Shown here: piece by piece, positions 59,416 through 64,000 of the stretch | Numbering within the stretch: the stretch's first letter is position 1 | How the letters are laid out: each line of letters begins with the position of its first letter | Origin: Hymenobacter telluris | Lineage (GTDB): Bacteria > Bacteroidota > Bacteroidia > Cytophagales > Hymenobacteraceae | Assembly: GCF_017313265.1 (NCBI RefSeq) | Contig: NZ_JAFLQZ010000003.1 | Span: forward strand, 310,001-374,000 | DNA: 64,000 bases | Direction of reading: 5' to 3' | Made by a program: the position numbers and the translations under genes | The notes under the pieces: model-generated | What the model was told of the DNA's origin: nothing | Seen by the model: the letters and a program-made list of their open reading frames with translations, nothing else | Database searches by the model: none

Positions 59416-60907
59416 GCTTCCGCCACCACCCCCACACCGACACAGCCAATAGCGCGGCCAGAATATAGTTGGCGTAGCGGCGCACGTCGCGGTAGCTGTC
59501 GAGGGGTTGCAGGGTGTTGTTGGCGTCGAAGAGCACGTTTTGGTAGAACTGGTCGTCGGAGGGGGCGCGGAAGGTGGTGGCGGCGCTAACCGGGCCGCGG
59601 ACCGTGGGGCGCACTTCGGCCCGTAGCGTGTCGTAGCGGCCGGTGGCCGGATCGAAATACAACAGCGCCAGCAGGCTGTCCAGCGGCAGCTGACCGGGGC
59701 GGCGGGCCACAAATCGGTAGGTGAACACCTTGCGCCCACCCACGCGGCCGGCTTGCCGGGTCAGCTCTTGCCGCACATCGGGGCCATATACTTCCAGCCC
59801 TGCCCGCGGTGCCACTTCCGGCGCATTGATGGCCGCCAAGTTGCCCTCCCCTTCCACCCCAAAGCTGTAGGTAAAAGCTTGCCCCGTCTGGAAGGTGGTT
59901 TGGCTGATGGCCTCGCGCAGCTGGTAGCTCCCTACCGGCACCTGGTCGCGCAAGGGGTGCGGCGGCAACGGTTTCACGGTAATGGTGCGGGCGGTGCTGA
60001 GGTAGGTTTTGTAGCCTTCGAGGCGGTTATCGAGGCCTTCCGCCGGATTTTTTGCCAGGCGGTATTTCACCATGCGCAGCGCCACCGCCGGAAACGCCAG
60101 CGGCTCGGTGTTGAGCGGGTAGTATTCGGCCTCGTAAAGGCGGTAGCGCAGAAACTCCTTGCCCCCTATCGTAACGGGCTCGGGCACTATTTCCTGCTCA
60201 TTGAAAGGTTCTTCCCAGGCCGTGCGCTGCCGCAGTTGCTGCAAAATAGCCGGCAGCTGGCCACCAAAATCGTAAAACGCCAGCAGGCCCTGGTCGGCGG
60301 GTGTAAGGTAGAAGTACAGCCCTATATGCACACCCTCGCCCACGTACACGCTGGTTTTATCGGGTACCAGGGCCATAAAGGCGTTGTCTTTAGGCTCTAC
60401 GTATTCCTGGGGTTTCGGTTTGCCAAACAGCTTATCGAGCAACCCAATGCCTTGTAAGCCGCCGTTGGGGGCCGGGCCAGTATTGGCGGCCGGGGCCGGC
60501 CCTACTTGCAGGGTGGCTCCGGCGGAGCGCGCCGTCACCCCATTGATGGTCATAGTAAACGGCTTCACCACATACTCGCCTTCGGCATAGGCGGCGTAGC
60601 GCTGCGTGATGATTAGCTCGGTGGTTGTCTGGCCCTCTACAATGCGCGTGGTGGTGGTGCTCGACTTGCCGCTTTTTTTGAATCCCTCAATGTCAGGGAA
60701 GGCAGAATACCGTTCCAGCGCCGCTCCACGCAGCCGAAAGCTGATGGTGAAATACTCGGTGACCGGAAAGGATGCCGCGCTCAACTCCAGTTCAACCTGC
60801 ACCTGCGAAGCTGCCGCTTGTTGCTTAGCAGGCTGCTGCGCCTCACCACAGCGCGGCTGCCCGACACAACAAACGAAAAAAAACCAGCAGAACAGATAAC
60901 GAAGCAT
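59411..60907 (-). CDS. batD: BatD family protein
   Basis: The 498-residue protein has a signal peptide (residues 1-23), a beta-rich body with repeated Ig-like segments (ASQVQVELELSAASFPVTEYFTISF split as VELELSAASFPV and EYFTISFRL; VGEGVHIGLYFYL), and a C-terminal transmembrane helix (about residues 478-493) just before a short basic tail. This is the BatD layout of the aerotolerance bat operon, which usually holds batA, batB and others; they are not next to it here. The ATG at 60907 was preferred to 60940. Confidence 0.88.
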   Translation of the reverse strand: MLRYLFCWFFFVCCVGQPRCGEAQQPAKQQAAASQVQVELELSAASFPVTEYFTISFRLRGAALERYSAFPDIEGFKKSGKSSTTTTRIVEGQTTTELIITQRYAAYAEGEYVVKPFTMTINGVTARSAGATLQVGPAPAANTGPAPNGGLQGIGLLDKLFGKPKPQEYVEPKDNAFMALVPDKTSVYVGEGVHIGLYFYLTPADQGLLAFYDFGGQLPAILQQLRQRTAWEEPFNEQEIVPEPVTIGGKEFLRYRLYEAEYYPLNTEPLAFPAVALRMVKYRLAKNPAEGLDNRLEGYKTYLSTARTITVKPLPPHPLRDQVPVGSYQLREAISQTTFQTGQAFTYSFGVEGEGNLAAINAPEVAPRAGLEVYGPDVRQELTRQAGRVGGRKVFTYRFVARRPGQLPLDSLLALLYFDPATGRYDTLRAEVRPTVRGPVSAATTFRAPSDDQFYQNVLFDANNTLQPLDSYRDVRRYANYILAALLAVSVWGWWRKR

Positions 60908-61203
60908 ACAGTGCAAAACGACGTTATCAAAGCTACGCATAAACCTTGTTTCTAGCTGTTTTTGGGGCTTTTACTGCTCAGCTATCCAGCTACACGAGCT
61001 CAACAGCTACTTAGTTGAGCTTACCTGTTTAGTAAGCCCGGCAATAAAATTCTGGCATTCGGCAATCCTGCTGTTAAGCACCGCCGTATGTGCCTTCAAA
61101 TACCCCTTACTCATCTAGGTTTTCTTCAATACACAACCCACTCAGAGCTGTGTACAGGAATCCCTTTGCCGAAATTTTCCTTTACCATAATCTCCTCCAC
61201 CAC
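60908..61203. other. Intergenic region without clear structure
   Basis: This 296-base divergent region carries the promoters for batD (-) and for the ferritin-like cluster (+). I see no consensus -7 box, hairpin or open frame that I would call. It is more AT-rich than its flanks. Confidence 0.4.
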
Positions 61204-61923
61204 ATGTCCAACAACTTAATAAAGGGTAGCGACGAAGCAGAATTTGCTAAGCCGCTTTACGTCCCCATCAAGCGCCGTTCGTTCTTCATGTATGCTGGCG
61301 CAACTGCCGGTGCTACTGCTCTATTACTCTCCGGCTGCGACGATGATGACAGCGGTGGAAGCAATTCTAACTCGGTGAGCTTGGGCTCAGGCGATGTTGG
61401 TGTACTAAACTATGCATATGCGCTTGAGCAGCTAGAAGCCGCTTTCTATGCGCAAGTTATTGCAACCCCTTACACGGGTATCACTACCGACGAACGTACG
61501 GCTCTTACTGCAATTTCCAAGCACGAAGCCATTCACCGTGACTTCTTTAAAGCAGCTATTACGGCTGCTGCACCTACCCAGATTATTCCGGGTTTGACGC
61601 CAGATTTCAGCAAGATTAATTTCGCTGACCGGACGCAGGTACTGACAGCCGCCAAAACGTTCGAAGATTTGGGTGTTGGTGCTTATAACGGAGCCGGCGC
61701 TTTGATTCAGAGTGGTACTTACTTGCTGTTGGCTGGCAAAATTGTTTCGGTAGAAGCACGTCACGCAGCCTATATCCGCGACCTGCTTACGCCAGGCAGC
61801 TTCTCCGGCAGTGATGTAGTAAATGCAGCTGGCCTAGACCAGGCCCTGCCAGTAGCCACGGTATTGGCTGCTGCTCAAACCTACATCAAGGAAACCATCA
61901 ACGGCGACAACGTCGGCAAGTAA
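61204..61923 (+). CDS. Exported ferritin-like diiron protein, A-type, module 1
   Basis: The 239-residue protein has a twin-arginine motif RRSFF (residues 24-28) followed by a hydrophobic stretch and lipobox LSGC (Cys45), suggesting Tat export and lipid anchoring. The C-terminal domain is Ferritin_2-like with a complete diiron set: Glu78 (LEAAFY), Glu108-Ala-Ile-His111, Glu154 (FEDLG) and Glu184-Ala-Arg-His187. Relatives are annotated as desiccation-related or ferritin-like proteins; the reaction is unknown. It is the first of four similar genes in the same direction. The ATG at 61204 was chosen because it precedes the signal. Confidence 0.88.
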   Translation: MSNNLIKGSDEAEFAKPLYVPIKRRSFFMYAGATAGATALLLSGCDDDDSGGSNSNSVSLGSGDVGVLNYAYALEQLEAAFYAQVIATPYTGITTDERTALTAISKHEAIHRDFFKAAITAAAPTQIIPGLTPDFSKINFADRTQVLTAAKTFEDLGVGAYNGAGALIQSGTYLLLAGKIVSVEARHAAYIRDLLTPGSFSGSDVVNAAGLDQALPVATVLAAAQTYIKETINGDNVGK

Positions 61924-61954
61924 TCAACCTTCCAATCTCTGACTTCTCTTTCCT

Positions 61955-62827
61955 ATGAATCTGTTCAATATAATCTCTGAGTTGGAAAAGGTGGATCCGG
62001 AAATCATGGACCGCCTGACGCACCGCCGCAGCGCCTTGAATGCCTTGGGCGACCTTTCCAAGAAAATGGCGTTGGCTGCTGCTCCAATTGCTATTGGCTC
62101 GGCTTTCAACAAAGCAATGGGTCAGCAGACCCTAGCTGATCCTACTGCTGTGCTGAACTACGCTTTGCTTCTAGAGCGTTTGGAGTATAGCTTCTACACG
62201 CAAGCGCTGGCGGCTCCTACTCTCACTGCTACCCTAACGGGTGCTGCGCGTACTGCCATCCAAACCATACAGGGCCATGAGTTGGCACACGTAAACCTGC
62301 TCACCGCCGTACTTGGTTCAAACGCTAGTCCCGCGCAATCTCCCACCTTCAACTTCGGCTCTGCATTCGCTACGTATCAGAGTTTTCTTACGTTTGCGCA
62401 GGCTTTCGAAGACACTGGGGTACGGGCTTACAAAGGCCAAGCCGGTAATATCCCACGTACGGCTAGCGCCACACTCAGTGGTACCACCTACAACCTGCTG
62501 ACGGTAGCCCTGCAAATCCACTCGGTGGAAGCTCGTCACGCCGCCCACGTCCGCTACATGCGCCGTGATGCTACGGCTGGTGCCCAGACTACCATTATGC
62601 CGTGGATTGTGAATGCTGATTCGAATGGTGCTCCGGCCGCAGTATACGGTGCCGGCAATCCGGCCGCTACGTTCCCAGCTGAAAGCAATATCTCTCAGGG
62701 TGGTATTACTAGCCTCACCACCATGCTGGGTGCTACCTATACTGCTGATGATGTAAGCGCTGCCTTTGATGAAGGCCTCGATAACACAACGGTTACAACC
62801 ATCGCCCGCTCAGTGGTAACTTTTTAG
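61955..62827 (+). CDS. Exported ferritin-like diiron protein, B-type, module 1
   Basis: The 290-residue protein has an RRSA motif (residues 24-27) and a hydrophobic stretch (about 38-50) resembling a Tat signal without a lipobox Cys. The diiron set is Glu77 (LEYSFY), Glu109-Leu-Ala-His112, Glu152 (FEDTG) and Glu192-Ala-Arg-His195. It has a long C-terminal tail rich in Ala, Gly and Ser. It follows the A-type gene by 31 bases, so they are cotranscribed. Role unknown. Confidence 0.87.
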   Translation: MNLFNIISELEKVDPEIMDRLTHRRSALNALGDLSKKMALAAAPIAIGSAFNKAMGQQTLADPTAVLNYALLLERLEYSFYTQALAAPTLTATLTGAARTAIQTIQGHELAHVNLLTAVLGSNASPAQSPTFNFGSAFATYQSFLTFAQAFEDTGVRAYKGQAGNIPRTASATLSGTTYNLLTVALQIHSVEARHAAHVRYMRRDATAGAQTTIMPWIVNADSNGAPAAVYGAGNPAATFPAESNISQGGITSLTTMLGATYTADDVSAAFDEGLDNTTVTTIARSVVTF

Positions 62828-62845
62828 AGCACGCGGTTTTTTTGC

Positions 62846-62881
62846 AAAAAAGGCATCCTCTAACCGGGGATGCCTTTTTTT
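62846..62881 (+). terminator. Rho-independent terminator between modules
   Basis: AAAAAAGGCATCCTC pairs with GGGATGCCTTTTTTT across a short loop. It separates the first and second ferritin-like modules. Confidence 0.93.
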
Positions 62882-62923
62882 GTGCAACCTATTGGGCCGT
62901 TAGAGCATCCGGTTATAACGAGT

Positions 62924-62931
62924 TATCTTTG
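62924..62931 (+). promoter_or_regulatory. -7 promoter box TATCTTTG for the second module
   Basis: A perfect TAnnTTTG box; the start would be near 62938, about 40 bases before the ATG at 62978. So module 2 has its own promoter. Confidence 0.6.
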
Positions 62932-62977
62932 TTGAATTCAGCACCGCGCTTGCCGCGGCCCTGCCATAGCATTCCGT

Positions 62978-63685
62978 ATGTCAACTTCTTTTCTGGTGCG
63001 TGCCATGCAGCGCCGTTCGTTCTTTAAAGTAGCGGGGGCCTCGGTGGCAGCGTCTACGCTGGTGCTGGCTGGTTGCAGCGACGACCCTGAGCCAACTCCT
63101 GTAGCAGAAAACGTACTGGCTTTTAGCGGTTTTAATTCCACTGGTCAGCCTATCGACGATGGAATTCTTAACTACGCGTATCTACTCACGCAGTTAGAAG
63201 CCGCTTTCTACCTGAAAGTGGTAGCTGCTCCACCAGCAGATTTACAGCCTGGTGAACTGGCTTACCTCACCGACTTGCGCGACCATGAGCTTATTCACCG
63301 CGAGTATCTGAAGGCTATTCTGGGCAGCAAGGCGTATGATAGCAGCGCTGCTGCACCGCTGGAGTTTACCTTCACTTCGTTCACGCTTACTACTCGTGCC
63401 GGCGTTTGGGCGGCGGCGCAGCAGCTGGAAGATATTGGCGCAGCAGCTTACAATGGGGCAGGCAAGCTCTTGACTGTGACGGCCAACTTGCTGGCTTTAG
63501 CCAAAATTGCTTCCGTCGAGTCTCGTCATGCGGCATTAGCGCACGAGATGGTACAGGCCGATTCGTTTGGGGCCACTATTGGTGCCGATGGCCTCGACGA
63601 CGCCAAAACGCCCACCGAAGTATTCGTGCTGATTCAGCCCTTTGTTCCTATTAAACTATCGGCGGCGAACCTGCCGACCACCTAA
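62978..63685 (+). CDS. Exported ferritin-like diiron protein, A-type, module 2
   Basis: The 235-residue protein repeats the A-type layout: RRSFF (residues 12-16), hydrophobic stretch, lipobox LAGC (Cys33), and a Ferritin_2 domain with Glu74 (LEAAFY), Glu104-Leu-Ile-His107, Glu151 (LEDIG) and Glu181-Ser-Arg-His184. It is clearly a paralogue of the gene at 61204. It is the first gene of a second module, with its own promoter. Role unknown. Confidence 0.88.
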   Translation: MSTSFLVRAMQRRSFFKVAGASVAASTLVLAGCSDDPEPTPVAENVLAFSGFNSTGQPIDDGILNYAYLLTQLEAAFYLKVVAAPPADLQPGELAYLTDLRDHELIHREYLKAILGSKAYDSSAAAPLEFTFTSFTLTTRAGVWAAAQQLEDIGAAAYNGAGKLLTVTANLLALAKIASVESRHAALAHEMVQADSFGATIGADGLDDAKTPTEVFVLIQPFVPIKLSAANLPTT

Positions 63686-63700
63686 GGCGTGTTTTCTCCC

Positions 63701-64000
63701 ATGGATATTCTGAAGCTTCTCGCCGATCTGGCCGAAACGCCTACCGATTTAACTCAACTAGCCTCGCGCCGCGCTGCTCTTGACGGGCTGCGTCGGGTTG
63801 GGGCGAAAACCATAGCGGCCGCGCTGCCCCTGAGCCTAGCGGCCCTGCCTTCTCAGGCCGGCGACACTCGTACAGTGCTCGATTCATTGCAGCTTGCCGT
63901 ACGCCTCGAGCAGTTGCAGAATGCCTTCTACAGCCGTGCTCTCACTTCGGCTGCCGGCTTTTTTCCGGCCGATGCCAACTTTCGGTCGTCCATTGTGAAG
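63701..64000 (+). CDS. Ferritin-like protein, B-type, module 2 (C-terminus outside window)
   Basis: The 100 visible codons begin at the ATG 63701 and match the B-type gene at 61955: SRRAALDGL (twin Arg, residues 23-24), a hydrophobic stretch ending near residue 50, and LEQLQNAFY at 69-77. At the position of the first diiron Glu (Glu77 in the module 1 B protein) this protein has Gln73. The remaining ligands lie beyond the edge. It follows the A-type gene by 15 bases. Confidence 0.85.
   Translation, partial: MDILKLLADLAETPTDLTQLASRRAALDGLRRVGAKTIAAALPLSLAALPSQAGDTRTVLDSLQLAVRLEQLQNAFYSRALTSAAGFFPADANFRSSIVK

Overview
The window looks like chromosome of a GC-rich member of the Bacteroidota, most like Hymenobacter and relatives in the Cytophagales. 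The sequence reasons are: a TonB-dependent receptor paired with a DUF4249 lipoprotein; several -7 boxes of the Bacteroidota type TAnnTTTG (some with TTG or TTTG about 19-20 bases upstream) and no clear Shine-Dalgarno sequences; many small lipoproteins; RNase Y, CvfB-type S1 protein, BatD, DUF1684, 2TM and DoxX proteins; and amino-acid sequences typical of the group. I saw no rRNA, tRNA, CRISPR array, insertion sequence or prophage. This is mostly ordinary chromosomal core and accessory sequence.

Layout. 1-6.7 kb: partial epoxide-hydrolase-like protein, a radical SAM DNA repair/modification enzyme, a BamA/TamA-like outer membrane protein, class II fructose-bisphosphate aldolase and CvfB. 6.8-12.6 kb: an NTT-like membrane carrier with HEAT repeats and a cyclic-nucleotide-binding domain faces a three-gene signalling operon (histidine kinase, receiver protein, receiver-adenylate cyclase). 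12.8-19.7 kb: HD protein, NAD-binding protein, small envelope proteins, DUF4249/TonB receptor pair, and a secreted protein built of two 43-residue repeats. 19.8-24.2 kb: a giant PAS hybrid kinase with HPt, and an OmpH/Skp-like protein. 24.6-27.3 kb: a RimB-like protease, RimK-like ATP-grasp ligase and AstE-like deacylase in one direction. 27.4-34.8 kb: PQQ-type propeller dehydrogenase, 2TM, macrodomain, DoxX, hydrolase, DUF502, ispH, cmk, two tandem unknown paralogues and a 53-residue lipoprotein starting with GTG. 34.8-44.4 kb: adenine deaminase, response regulator, cysteine synthase, sucD, two paralogous lipoproteins, a flavin disulfide reductase, GNAT, and an AT-rich orphan. 44.4-52.7 kb: rny, a candidate 6S RNA, zapA, a ZapB-like coiled coil, pheT, DUF1684, radC, metallophosphoesterase. 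52.8-60.9 kb: lipoprotein, carboxypeptidase-like-domain protein, UV endonuclease, small proteins, HTTM protein, aroC, batD. 61.2-64 kb: two tandem A-B modules of exported ferritin-like diiron proteins, the last cut by the window edge.

The most striking unexplained structure is not a gene. At least a dozen intergenic sites carry long inverted repeats whose arms are themselves short tandem repeats of 7 or 8 bases. One set uses octads of the type GTGAnnnn and always ends in GTGAGTTT next to the loop (five sites). Another uses heptads whose sequence differs from site to site (for example GTTGCCG, AATTAAG, CAGCTAC, GCCAGGA, GAACCAA, CCTCACC), although the two arms of each site match. Several lie exactly between stop codons of neighbouring genes or supply those stop codons, and two single-arm heptad tracts sit in frame inside adenine deaminase and PheT. 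This resembles the heptanucleotide short tandem repeats known in cyanobacteria, but folded into hairpins. Three further inverted repeats of other kinds (24341-24536, 46914-47021, 49643-49751) look like REP/MITE-type elements.

Functionally, the clearest linked systems are the cyclase operon facing the cyclic-nucleotide-binding carrier, the RimB/RimK/AstE module, and the duplicated ferritin-like modules.
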